DNA of 64,000 bases, taken from the NCBI GenBank assembly GCA_964017185.1, contig OZ024871.1, forward strand, positions 63,926,866-63,990,865, written 5' to 3'. The stretch's first letter is position 1. Each line of letters starts with the position of its first letter. The stretch is from Rugalucina vietnamica (taxonomy: Eukaryota; Mollusca; Bivalvia; Lucinida; Lucinidae). The position numbers were made by a program, and so were the translations under genes. This document shows positions 10,206 to 20,537 of this stretch, in pieces. The notes under the pieces are model-generated. The model saw only the letters and a list, made by a program, of their open reading frames with translations. It did no database searches and was not told the origin of the DNA.

Positions 10206-10735
10206 GCCAGTACTCGTGAGCTTACAAGTGGTATTAACAACAGATATTTGGTACTTTGATGAGTGAGAAAAAAGCATGTGGTCACCAGAACGAAAACAAA
10301 TACTACAGACAATTGTGTTACCCTTTGATTTTGCTTACGCTTTCCGTGAATTTGTGATTATGGAAAACGTGTTTAAATTGCCACTGTAGGTTTAAGATAG
10401 TAATGATATACCTGAATGCGTAGCTCAATGTTTCTGTGTTGATATTCAGTAACTGTTAAGAACATACATGTTTAATCATATATGCAATTTTTATCAGTAC
10501 AGTGCCACAAGTTCCAAAGTCATTGCGCCAAAACGTCGTACGAAATCGATAGAAGTTCAACTTATCCTCGTCTTTATTATGACGTCATATGCATCATTCC
10601 GATTCAAACAATTCGTCAAATTCTATGTACGCTATTTAAACCATACGTTAATAAGTTTGTTTTGCATAAATAAAATATAAATGCAAGATCTAATGGAAAG
10701 AAAAATCTAATGGAAATAAAAATTAAAAGAGATAT
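10206..10735. other. No gene seen
   Basis: AT-rich DNA with two overlapping 63-70-codon frames (10468-10680) in different phases. Neither has recognisable features. Confidence 0.45.
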
Positions 10736-11970
10736 TTTAAGAACAGAGAACAAATTAAATGACAAAGGGGTGGGTCATACCGCGGTTTCGGCTAATCAAG
10801 CCTCATCAGTGACCTAGGCCTATAGATTTGGCAACATTAAGCCAAAGAGAAAGACTAGTATTATCCAAATGGGGTCAAATATATTAAACGTTTGTTAGAA
10901 AATAAATCTTAACCGATAAATTATAAATTTCTGATTTCTCAGAATGTCCTCGCTGATCTCAGAGGACCAAAACGAAAATACAATCAACACTATGGATGAT
11001 GTACGGGTAGACATTTTAGAGCCGCCGCACGGCACGACACCAGCTGCAGTAATAGCAAACAAAAATTCCTTTAAGAGCAGAAGGCACATTAAAGAGAAGG
11101 GGGTGGGTCATACCGAGGTTTGAGTGAAAACATGGGTGATATTGCGCAATGTCGGGTACTGAGCCCTCTCATCAGTGACTCTTTATAAACTGGCGACGAA
11201 AGCCAGATACATATACTGCGATTTCAAACATTTACACAAGAGATGTCTTAATGAAAGACGTATGCTTAAACGGGGTCAAATAATTAAAATATTGTTTAGA
11301 GGATGGCTCTAAACGTACAATTATTTAATACTCTGAATGTTCTAATTGACCTCGAAGGACAGAGAGAAAAACATAATTTGCACTATCAATGGATGATGTA
11401 CGAGGAGACTTTTTACGGCGGCCACTTGGCACAACACCTGCTGCAATAATGACAAATAAAATATAAGTGCAAGATCCGTTGGAAGCAGTGAAAACATTCA
11501 AAGGGAGGTAGTATGGGCCATATTCCTAAATTTCGGGTACTGAGCCCTCATCAGTGACCTTTTATCAACCGGCGACGAAAGCCAGATAAATATACTGAAA
11601 TTTAAAACATTTACAAAAGGGGTGTCTAAATCAAGGACACATGCCTAAACTGAGTCAAATAATTAAAACATTGCTTAGAAGATGGCTCTAAGCGAACAAT
11701 TATTTAATACTACGAATAATCTAACTAATCTCAAATGACAGAAAGAAAAATATAATCTGCACTATTGATGATGTACGGAGAGACTTTTTACGGCCGCCAC
11801 ATGGCATAACACCAGCTACAGTAATGACAAATAAATTATAAATGCAAGATGCTTTGGAAGCAGTGAAAACATTCAAAGGGAGAAGGTGTGGGCCATATTG
11901 TGGCAATGTCGGGTACTGAATCGTCATCAGTGACCCTTTATAAACCTTTATGTCCTCCATTTTCAAAATT
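10736..11970 (-). repeat. ~374-bp satellite, block of 3-4 units
   Basis: The units are seen best on the minus strand. GTGGGTCATACC or its worn form starts near 10770, 11104, 11512 and 11888. Each unit includes TCATCAGTGAC, ATTTGGCAA, GTCAAATAT, CTGATCTCAGAGGACC, GATGATGTACGG, the C-rich phrase GCCGCCGCACGG and CAGCTGCAGTAATAGCAAA. The first unit is closest to the blocks at 16901-17655 and 19868-20470; later units share private changes, which suggests local amplification. The 64-81-codon frames here are remnants of the satellite. Confidence 0.85.
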
Positions 11971-12189
11971 GAATCTCAATAGAATTTTCGGCCTGGGTAT
12001 CGGTATAAGCCGTAAAATAATGAAATTCCTTTCGTATCAGTAAAACTGAATGGACATGTTGTATTTGGAACATTGCAATACTTTTTCGAGTTTTGCCAAT
12101 TGTACGAAAGCTTGTCGGTAAACAGCTTGAGCAATCGACTGAATGAAAAATATTCTTTGAAGAAATTACTAGGATATTTTAAGGATTGA

Positions 12190-12310
12190 AATTCAGATTT
12201 TAGCTTTCACTGGATGATGAAAAACATTAGGCTGTTGTAAAAGCCTTCGGGCTTCACGGAGCAATTGAAACAACTAATGTTTCTCAAGATCCAGTGAAAA
12301 TCTGAATTTG
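12190..12310. repeat. Foldback hairpin, ~120 bp
   Basis: ATTCAGATTTTAGCTTTCAC at the left pairs with GTGAAAATCTGAATTT at the right, and the inner ACATTAG / CTAATGT and GCCTTCGGGC segments extend the stem. It is one of several unrelated short hairpins with a TTCG-type loop (compare 30563-30653). Confidence 0.75.
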
Positions 12311-12439
12311 AAAACTCATATTTACATTTTAAATTATCAATCAAGCATCAGATTTTTCTATGCACATATCATTGCTCATTTTCATGTTATTTGACTTTAA
12401 ATCCGACTTAACGTAATTTTGGAACAGCCAAAACGTCTA

Positions 12440-12545
12440 ATTTTTGCGCTCAACGTCATGGCAATACGCGACCGACGTCAGGCTAACAAGCGTAAATAAA
12501 CAACGTCACTGGCTGGGTTTGACGTCGCCCCGTCCATAGGCGTGG
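12440..12545. promoter_or_regulatory. Cluster of CRE-like ACGTCA sites
   Basis: Within about 85 bp there are CAACGTCATGG, CGACGTCAGG, AACGTCACTGG and TGACGTCGC, in a stretch richer in CG than its surroundings. ACGTCA is the half-site of CREB/ATF factors. No transcript start, ORF or splice donor nearby supports a promoter, so this is only a candidate. Confidence 0.25.
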
Positions 12546-12689
12546 CCTTTAGATCTTATGACTTTTAAATGTTTTCCACTGGGAATAAAGAACATCAAGA
12601 AAGATACTTTCATCTAGAGCGATTGCAATAAGAATGTAAATATTAAAATATACAAGCGGCTCCTTTTGGTCCATTTCATTTAAACTGTA

Positions 12690-12780
12690 CAATCATTATA
12701 AAATTCATAAAACTGTAATTTTATAAATCGCTTCTTAAACAAACCAATTGACTTCTAAGAAGTTCCAGGTATTATTGCAA
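12690..12780 (+). repeat. Short dispersed repeat
   Basis: Reverse complement of about 23835-23930: AAATTCATAAAACTG, CGCTTCTTAAACAA and AGAAGTT are shared. Confidence 0.6.
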
Positions 12781-13417
12781 CAGCATACAATAAAATTGCA
12801 TATTAAATGAGAATACCTCTCTTTGATCTGGAAAGTTCTTTTGATTTTAAAACCGATTTGCAATTATCTTGAAGCTGTATTGTCAAGAGTGTAAGCTAAG
12901 CTACCATCACTACACTGTATTAGCGGCAATGTGGAACATTTGAATTCATACAAAACTGCGTTTCCGACTGCCAAAAAGGCGTTTTAGATAGCCAAATAGC
13001 ATGTATTGGCAAACGAGAACGTTCAATTTACGTTCTACATCGTCATTTTGTCAATCCGTAACGCCTATTTATGGCAATGTAGAACTCCAAAAGGTAAACC
13101 CATATTGAACATGTTGTTGCAAAACATTTGGATTTCCCGAGCATTGTCGATTGTAGACCCCACCACATGATGCAAATTCTTTTTATTTTTAAATTGAGGG
13201 TACACGTGTTTGGCAAGGCCTGCCTGGGGCATGTTTCTGAAGTGTGCCAAGATGTTTAATGGCAATCTTAACGGATATGTCGGTGTAGTAAAATAATTTA
13301 TTTAGTGCCCTTAACTTCGAAGTTAATCGATACAAACCTTGGTGACCATTTAGGACTTTTGACCAGTATATATTACTACAGTATGGGCGGCTAGAGGTGC
13401 TTGAAGTGTCTTATTCA
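12781..13417. other. No gene seen
   Basis: Unique-looking DNA. A minus-strand 66-codon frame at 13065-13265 is unrecognised. Confidence 0.45.
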
Positions 13418-13424
13418 AGAAGTA

Positions 13425-13610
13425 GAATGGCGGTCCCCGTGACGAGTTGTTAGGAGCGCTGATTTCATTCGATCATCTCACCGCTGTGTCTGCTGCGGGT
13501 CCGAGTCCCTTTTGGGGCACATATGAGACAAGCCACGTTCTGCTTGCATGATTCTCCCGATTTCGCCCCACCTACTGAAATAATCTTAAAAAAGCATTAA
13601 AACTGAATAC
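13425..13610 (+). mobile_element. tRNA-Ser-derived SINE, copy 2
   Basis: Plus-strand relative of 1428-1614. It shares GATCATCTCACCGCTGTGTCT, a decayed B box (GCGGGTCCGAGTCCC), GAGACAAGCCACGTTCTGCTTGC in worn form and CACCTACTG. The A-box region is eroded. Confidence 0.65.
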
Positions 13611-13649
13611 AAAAAGGAAAATGGCTGTGTCTACAGCTTAATTATATTA

Positions 13650-13742
13650 TATTTTGTTACTTCTGCTGCTGGTGTTGTGCCGTGTGGCGGCGCTACATAG
13701 TCTCCCCGTACATATATCCATAATGCAGGTTATAGTTTAATC
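13650..13742 (+). repeat. Fragment of the ~374-bp satellite
   Basis: Carries GCTGCTGGTGTTGTGCCG, GTGTGGCGGC, GTCTCCCCGTACAT and CCATAATGCAGGTTATA, the same order as in the satellite unit at 20100-20180. Confidence 0.75.
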
Positions 13743-13744
13743 CT

Positions 13745-14860
13745 TTGAAATCAGTAAAAATATTTTGGAGTATTCTCTTCCTCTTCGCATGATACAAAAT
13801 GGTGTATTTTGAAAGTGAGAAAATACAGTAATGCGAGGGTCCTTAATTCGTGCAAAGGCCAACTTCTATTGTTGTTTTGACAAAGAACATTCAACGCCGT
13901 GGCATACAACGAATAAGACATAGCCGAATACATTCTTCCCGAATTCCAAAGCCTGCAAAGCTTCACCCTGTTGGCGTCTGTGCAGATCCCGAGAATTTAG
14001 TAAACATAATTGCATATGGTTGGTGCACCATTTGTGACATTGTTTGTCAGTAGTTACGATTGAGTTCATGCATATGTATCTTATTGCACCAATATTAGCT
14101 TAAAATGTGTTTTGGTAGTGTCAAATGTGTGTCTAGAAATGGTTTGAGTATGTTGTTATTCAGGTTTAAAATGTATGCTACTACACAGTCTCAATCGGTT
14201 GTCGAAATCACTTTGGAATTTTCGAGCTGCCAACACGAAGGCTGAATGGCACGGGTGAATTACTGAAACATACATGGGCATCTACATGCACCTTTACACA
14301 TGTGTGTTACAGTGAATCATACTATTCGGACTTTTATGTACTCGCATTACTTGAAACGCTCCTTATGATAAACTACTTAATTGGTTTACCATTGGTCTCT
14401 TTACATCAGTACCTATGTGTAAATGTGTTTCCCAGATGAGTTTGTAGGGTGAGACTTTGGTTCTGAATACACCACTTCCTGATCAGTGTTAACCTTTAAC
14501 GTTAAATGTAAGTCGCCTGAGTCACGATCAGGGTTGATTTTACCAGCTAGGACTATTTTTATTTATTTTACCATAACACTTAGGCAAGAAGCTCTTCTGG
14601 CGATATATAACAATAGGATATTTTATGCTATAGCAAGGCACTTAATGTGAAAGAATCTCCAATTTCACATGTTATGATGTTGCACCCTTATTTTAGGTGT
14701 TTTCTAAGCTGGTTGGCTGTTATGTTAAAAAATAAGTAAGTTCCAATTTTTATGTAATATTGAAGGCACATATGTCCCATGTAGTATACTTTTTACGGAA
14801 TTCAGTTTGGTCAAAAAACAAAGATGTGGCATAGTATTAGTGAAAATGTACTTTTGTTAT

Positions 14861-14892
<32 letters not shown>

Positions 14893-15112
14893 CAGTTTTT
14901 ATTGGTGTCTTTAGTTGGCAGATCACAAAAAAAACTACACCCATGATAAGAACATGATCTTTTGGGCATCCAGTCTTTCATTTTAAGACAAAAGAAAGTT
15001 TAGAATCAATGGACGTTGCATTTATCCCCACAGGGAAAAGAACGTGTTTCTTTAAAATCACCATTTTTATGTAGAGTCCGTAGCACCTATTTTCAAAACG
15101 AAATTTCAAAAA
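13745..15112. other. No gene seen; long T-run
   Basis: AT-rich unique DNA with a 31-base T homopolymer at 14862-14892 and an A-run near 15107-15121. Overlapping frames at 13751-14069 on both strands are not recognisable and are mutually exclusive. Confidence 0.45.
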
Positions 15113-15285
15113 AAAAAAAAAAATACAAGTAGGCAATGATCAGGAAAAGGCGCGATCATAAATAAATACCCACTCCAAAAACCGAGGTGGGAAAAACTTA
15201 ATTGACGATTATGTCCATATACTTGGGAAACATATCGTAAGCCGAGTGAGCAGTTATTTCCCAATAGGCGGTCACTCAGTTACCC
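15113..15285 (-). mobile_element. Penelope-like element terminus, inverted
   Basis: Reverse-complement copy of the 3' terminus seen at 16215-16388. It reads AAGTAGGCAATGATCAGG, CCCACTCCAAAAACCGAGG, ATCGTAAGCCGAGTGAGC and CACTCAGTTACC. It joins directly onto the plus-strand coding remnant that follows, so that element is flanked by inverted termini. Penelope-like elements are known to carry terminal repeats in direct or inverted arrangements. Confidence 0.6.
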
Positions 15286-15760
15286 GAACTTTGGTGACGT
15301 TCCTCGTCGTGCTTCTTATGGTGTATACATTTCGCAACTTATTAGGTTTGCTAGAGTCTGCAATCATGTTACAGACTTCAACGCTCGAAATAAATGTTTA
15401 ACGGCCAAACTTTTTCAACAGGGCTATCGGTATCATAAACTTCGAAAAACCATTTCGTAGACACTATGAATTGATTTTCAAATAAAATGTTGGGTTAAAG
15501 ACGCTTTTAAGTGAGGGCCTTTCGGAACCAGAATTTTATGGTGACTTGGTTTACAAATTTAAGAAACTTATAGGAAGTAATGATTTTTCTTTTCAGTTTA
15601 GAAAAATCATAACACGTTACAAACCTATAGGTTATAACTTGAATTTTATGCGACAATCTGCATGCATAGTTTTTAACCCAGTCACGCTTGATAACTATGC
15701 TGCCTTCTTTAATTGCACGCCGGTGGGTCGGGCGTCAGACTCTATGATGGCCCCGACTTA
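15286..15760 (+). pseudogene. Reverse transcriptase C-terminal remnant, Penelope-like
   Basis: Broken coding remnant of a retroelement RT. It starts inside the gene at residues GDVPRRASYGVYISQL, continues through RFARVC and FNARNK, hits a stop after a short deletion (near 15460), then resumes in another frame as YGDLVYKFKKLIGSNDF, RKIITRY and NCTPVGRASDSMMAPT before its natural stop. The conserved blocks match those of the copies at 18648-18896 and 61074-62200. The catalytic RT motifs lie upstream and are absent here. Assignment to Penelope-like elements comes from remembered family resemblance, so the clade is uncertain; RT origin is firm because the longer copy shows YLDD. It cannot make a working enzyme. 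Confidence 0.75.
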
Positions 15761-16388
15761 AAGCTATTCATTTTAGTTGGTTGGGGCCGGAGCTTCTTGT
15801 CTGTTGCTTGGTCCACCGGAGTCTAACTGGTGTTTTTCTTTTGCTCCGGAGTTAGTAAGTTATTCGGCGCCCAGGGATCTCCATCGTCGGACAGCTTAGT
15901 GAATCTGTGAGTCCTGGTTTTTGATTCATCAGGATGTTTATCTTGATTTATTTGTTTGTTCTTGGTGATTCATTGACTAGTTAGAGATTCACCACGAGGA
16001 CCGAAGAACTAACTAAATGTTATGAACCACTGCAGAAGCTGAGGGTGAGGCTATGGCCATGTAAAATCGATTTAAACCCGCCAGTAACTTTGTGTTACTG
16101 ATCGTTCCAAGTCGATACTTCTGTGGTGGTTCTTTTTGTTTTATGTCTTGGTGTTTAAAATATTTTTGTGTTGTTGGCGCATTATGTATGTTTTCATATT
16201 TTTAGTTAAGTTTAGGTAACTGAGTGGCCACCTATTGGGAAAATAGCTGCTCATTCGGCTTACGAAATATTTACATGGTATAAGCACCTGCTTGTTAGTT
16301 TGGTTTTTTCCCACCTCGGTTTTTGGAGGAGGAATCTTTTTCTGATTGCGCCTTTTCCTGATCTTTGCCTACTTGTACCTTTAAATAA
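15761..16388 (+). mobile_element. Penelope-like element 3' non-coding region
   Basis: The 3' part following the stop of the remnant upstream. Landmarks in order: GCTATTCATTTTAGTTGG, CCGGAGCTTCTTGTCTG, GATTCATCAGGATG, GAGATTCACCACGAGGACCG, CAGAAGCTGAGGGTGAGG, CGCCAGTAACTTTGTGTTAC, CTGTGGTGGTTCTT, GAGTGGCCACCTATTGGG, TTCCCACCTCGGTTTTTGG and GCCTACTTGTACC. Other copies of this terminus are at 18005-18647, 23405-23762, 39530-39745, 59361-59555 and 60590-61070. Confidence 0.8.
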
Positions 16389-16900
16389 AAATACGAAAAC
16401 ATTCGTCATGTTTAAACAGCACAAAAATTCGACTCCAAACCATAAAATAAATGGAACCACAACAGAAGTATCAGGACTTGGAACTATCAGTAATATAAAA
16501 TTACTGTTGGGCTTAAATCAATTTTACAGGCACCGAACAGGCTGACCCCATCTTCTGCAGTAGTTAACAGCATTTAGTTATTTGTTCGATACTCGTGGAG
16601 AATCTCTAACTAGTCATTGAATCATCAAGGACAAACAAATAAATCATGATAACCACCCTGATGAATCACAAAAGAGGACTCAACAAATTCATTAAGCTGC
16701 CCGACGATGGTGATCCTTGGGCGCCGATTAACTTACTGAAACCCCGGAGCAAAAAAAACAACACCGGTTGAACTCCGGTGGGCCAAGCAACAGACAAGAA
16801 GCTCCGGCCATAACCAACTAAAATAAATTGCTTTATGACCCACCGGCGTGCAATTAAAGAAGTTACCATACTTATCAACCATGATTGGGTTGAAAACCAA
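16389..16900 (-). mobile_element. Penelope-like 3' region, minus strand
   Basis: A second copy of the same 3' region in opposite orientation, starting where the plus-strand copy ends, so the two lie tail to tail. It lacks the outermost terminus and keeps only the last few codons of the RT frame (CCCACCGGCGTGCAATTAAAG, equivalent to NCTPVG). Confidence 0.75.
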
Positions 16901-17160
16901 GCTGAGATCCTTTGAGGGCAGTGAACATATTGATAAGAAAAGGGATTGGCCATGCCGCGTTTTCGGCTTTTTAAGCCTCTTCAGTGAGCCTTTCTACTTA
17001 AGTCTCTTCAGTGAGCCATTAGACTTGGCAAAATGGAGCCAAAGGAACTTACTGTAATTTTGCAACTTTCAACAGGATAGTCGATACAAAGGCGAGTATT
17101 ATTATATCCAAACGTATCCAAATATATAAAACGTTGGTTAGAAAATGAAACTTTACGACT
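16901..17160 (-). repeat. ~374-bp satellite unit, first part
   Basis: Contains CTGAGATCCTTTGAGGGCAG, GGCCATGCCGCGTTTTCGGC, ATTTTGCAACTTTCAACAGG and GTATCCAAATATATAAAACG. The phrase CTCTTCAGTGAGCC is duplicated internally (16977, 17004). The unit is interrupted at about 17160 by the next feature and resumes at 17389. Confidence 0.8.
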
Positions 17161-17388
17161 TAGCTCCTGCAGGAGCTAAAATGGTATCACTGTTTATTCG
17201 ATTAATGACCCCTAATGGTGCAATAAAGTCCAGAGATCAAAGGACTGTTATAATAAGTTGATTACCGGGGTAATTGAGAGGCCCCTAAGGGATAATAACA
17301 CTGTTTATTGTTTTATTATCCCTGTCCCTTATAATTGATCAGCTAATGACCCTCAATAGACAGGGAAATATGTCTTTAAGTAATAATG
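17160..17388 (+). mobile_element. ~225-bp element inserted in satellite, short form
   Basis: Internally deleted relative of 9851-10205, inserted within a satellite unit. It carries CACTGTTTATTCG, CCCCTAATGGTGCAATA, GGCCCCTAAGGGATAATA, GACCCTCAATAGACA and GTCTTTAAG. TAGCTCCTGCAGGAGCTA near its left end is a perfect palindrome. Confidence 0.65.
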
Positions 17389-17655
17389 AATATCTGATTA
17401 CTTAGAATACCCTCGCTGATCTCAAAGGACCAAAAGGAAAAAAAAAGTTATCTGCACTTTGATGGTGCACGGGGAGACTTTTTAGGGCCTGCTACACGAC
17501 AAAACACCAGCTGCAGTAATAGCAAATAAAAACTGAGATCCTTTAAGAGCAGTGATGGGAAAACGGATACGCCATACCGTGGTTTCGGCTACTTAAGCCT
17601 CTAAGTGACCCTTTACATTTGGCAAAAATGGAGCAAAAGAGAAATATTATAATTT
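17389..17655 (-). repeat. ~374-bp satellite, continuation
   Basis: Carries CTCGCTGATCTCAAAGGACC, GATGGTGCACGGGGAGAC, CAGCTGCAGTAATAGCAAA, GATCCTTTAAGAGCAG and GCCATACCGTGGTTTCGGC, closing the unit broken by the insertion and starting the next. Confidence 0.8.
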
Positions 17656-18004
17656 TGCGACTTGATTGAAGAATAATTTACATTGAAAAGAAGACTGTGA
17701 GAGATTTATGCACATTTAAGAATCTATATTAAAAAAAAAAAAAACATGCTTGTCAAAAGATAGACAATTTGATCGGAATCATCGGTTTGTTTTGGCAGCC
17801 ATTCTCAACATACTCCTTGAAAACCTGTTAAACAGCAGCGTTTGTTGCAGATAATGTCTGTTAATTAACACATCCTTAACAAAATAGCTAGTCCTCATAG
17901 GCAAACAATAAAAGCACCCGTGTTAAATATGAAACATGCCTCTATAATTCGAGCGTCGAAAGGTAGCGAATAGTTATTTTGCTACCTTTAATGTATTATG
18001 CATG
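17656..18004. other. No gene seen
   Basis: AT-rich spacer between satellite and retroelement, with an A-run at about 17731-17744. Confidence 0.45.
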
Positions 18005-18647
18005 CAGACATTTCAAAATTGACAACAAAAAAGTACAAGTAGGCAAAGAACAGGAAAGGGCGCAATCAGAAAAAGACTCCCACTCCAAAAACAAAGGTGG
18101 GAAAAAACCAAACTAACATTCAGGTACGTATACCATGAAAACATTTCGTAAGCCGAATGAGCAGCTATTTTCCCAATAGGTGGCCACTCAGTTACCTTAA
18201 CTTAACTAAAAATATGAAAACATACATAAGGCGCCAACAGCACAAATATTTTAAACACCAAGACATAAAACAAAAAGAACCACCACAGAAGTGTCGACTT
18301 GGAACGATCAGTAACACAAAGTTACTGGCGGGTTTAAATCGATTTTACACGGCCGAAACCTCACCCTCAGCTTCTGCAGTGGTTCATAACATTTAGTTAG
18401 TTCTTCGGTCCTCCTGGTGAATCTCTAACTAGTAAATGAATCATCAAGAACAAACAAATAAATCATGATAAACATCCTGATGAATCAAAAACCAGGACTC
18501 ACAGATTCAGTAAGCTGCCCGACGATGGAGATCCCTGGGCGCCAAATAACTTACTAACTCCGGAGCTAAAGAAAAACATCAGTTGGACCCCGGTGAGCCA
18601 AGCAACAGACAAGAAGCTCCGGCCCCAACCAACTAAAATGAATAGCT
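18005..18647 (-). mobile_element. Penelope-like 3' non-coding region, minus strand
   Basis: A well-preserved copy of the 3' region. In plus-strand order: AAGTAGGCAAAGAACAGG, CCCACTCCAAAAAC, CGTAAGCCGAATGAGCAGC, GGTGGCCACTCAGTTACC, AAGAACCACCACAGAAGT, CTCACCCTCAGCTTCTGCAG, GAATCTCTAACTAGT, CCTGATGAATCAAAAACC and GAAGCTCCGGCC. The coding remnant follows at 18648. Confidence 0.85.
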
Positions 18648-18897
18648 TTAAGTCGGGGCCATCATAGAGTCTGACGCCCGACCCACCGGCGTGCAATTAA
18701 AGAAGGCAGCATAGTTATCAACCGTGATTGGGTTAAAAACTAAGCATGTAGATTGTCGCATAACATTCAAGTTATAACCTATACGTCTGTAACGTGTTAC
18801 GATTTTTCTAAACTGAAAAGAAAAATCATTACTTCCTATAAGTTTCTTAAATTTGTAAACCAAGTCACCATACAATTCTGGTTCCGAAACAAACAAT
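18648..18897 (-). pseudogene. Reverse transcriptase C-terminal remnant, Penelope-like
   Basis: Minus-strand open segment of about 80 codons giving SEPELYGDLVYKFKKLIGSN, FRKIVTRYRRIGYN, CLVFNPITVDNYAAFFNC and TPVGRASDSMMAPT before the natural stop. It is nearly identical to the C-terminal part of the copy at 15546-15760, so the frame and stop are genuine for the family. The element is 5'-truncated at about 18900. The RT catalytic core is missing, so this is a dead copy. Confidence 0.8.
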
Positions 18898-18900
18898 TCT

Positions 18901-19866
18901 CAAGTTATTTGTAGCCATAAAATGCATTGAGGCGAAATTTGTCAGAAACGAGATTTCATGAGCGAGGGCTCATTTATGACAAGAACCTATCGCATGATAG
19001 TAGATGTTAAAGCAATGATCTGGTTTATGGTTCGTTAAATGCTCCTTTTCACAGTTGCGCCATACCGGGAAGAAACAAAGAAAAATAAGAAGATGAGAAA
19101 TGCTGCCAATTAAATGGAAACCGAGACTGAGATTAACTGATAGCCGCATTGGTTTAGAAAAAACATTGCAGTAAAACGTGAATGATAGTGTCAATGTTAG
19201 ATACATTCATTTCCGATGGTTACTTTTGTAACAAATCACTTTGTTTTCTAAGTTTACCTAAACTCTGCATATATCTCATAGACATAGCTCTTTGAATCAA
19301 GTCCGACTTTGCATACATGTTATTACATACGATTTTAAAACGTGCTTCATTAGGGCTGTCTATTATATAGTAACCTGAGATTGAAAGGTACCTTGCAATG
19401 TATGATGACTTTTCTGAACTGGTCAGATAAATCAGACTTAGAATTGGATTTGATTTGATAGTTGGACAGCATTCCGTATAAACGATCTAACGAGGCTGCT
19501 ACCAAAATCATCCGGGGTAAACGGGAGGTTAACATACAGAAATCAACATGCAAACATGATCAAAGTGACTCACTCGATAGGAAACGAGTTTCTTTACCTG
19601 TAATTATAACCTGCCAGGTCGTTTGAATTAGTTTCATATTGAGGAAGAATATTTCTTTCTTAATCTGCCTGGTAAAATGACCTAAATTCTATATGACAAG
19701 TAGCTTGATCGATTTACCTACAATTCTTATATTGTTATACTATACCGGCCTCACAACAGAGACGATATTATTTCAGCTCCTCAGGTACGGTTGACGGCAT
19801 CGACATCTGATACCAGAGTAAGGCTAAACTTTACAATCATAACGTTCAGAAATTTATTATTATTAT
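18901..19866. other. No gene seen
   Basis: AT-rich. A minus-strand frame at 19350-19553 contains SDLSDQFRKVIIHCK, faintly like the NDFSFQFRKII segment of the retroelement nearby. Too short and diverged to call. Confidence 0.4.
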
Positions 19867-19867
19867 T

Positions 19868-20470
19868 ATTTATTTCTTCCCAATGTTTGATATATTTGGT
19901 CCGATTTAGATAATACTAGTCTTTGTATCGACTACCCTGTTGAAAGTTGCAAAATTTCAGTAATTCACTTTGGCTCCATGTTGCCAAATCTAAAGGGTCA
20001 CTGACAAGACTTTAATAGTCGAAACCGCGGTATTGCCCATCCACTTTCTCATTAATGTGTTCGCTGTTCTTAAATGATCTCAGTTTTAATTTTTATTTGC
20101 TATTACTGCAGCTGGTGTTGTCGTGTGGCGGCCCTAAAAGGTCTCTCCGTACATCATCCATAGTGCAGGTTATATTTTCTTTTTGGTCATTTGAGATCAG
20201 CGAGGATATTCTGAGAAATCAGAAATTTATCATCGGTTACGATTTATTTCTTCCCAATGTTTAATATATTTGGTCCGATTTAGATAATACTAGTCTTTGT
20301 ATCGACTACCCTGTTGAAAGTTGCAAAATTTCAGTAATTCACTTTGGCTCCATGTTGCCAAATCTAAAGGGTTACTGATGATACTTTAATAGTCGAAACC
20401 GCGGTATGGCCCATCCTCTTTCTCATTAATGTGCTCGCTGCTCTTAAAGGATCTCAGTTTTAATTTTTAT
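19868..20470 (+). repeat. ~374-bp satellite, two plus-strand units
   Basis: TATTTCTTCCCAATGTTT begins at 19871 and again at 20245, giving a 374-bp period. Both units share TCCGATTTAGATAATACTAG, GACTACCCTGTTGAAAG, TTCACTTTGGCTCCATG, GTCGAAACCGCGGTAT and CTCATTAATGTG with very few differences, so this pair is younger than the block at 10736-11970, which lies in the opposite orientation. Confidence 0.9.
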
Positions 20471-20537
20471 TCACTTCTGGAATCGGGAATTGGGCACTAG
20501 CGCTTATCATCAGTACTATCATACTATCAGTAATGAA

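Noticed and set aside
19350-19553. Possible diverged retroelement RT fragment (SDLSDQFRKVIIHCK)
   Set aside because: Only a dozen residues resemble the family, without supporting flanks.
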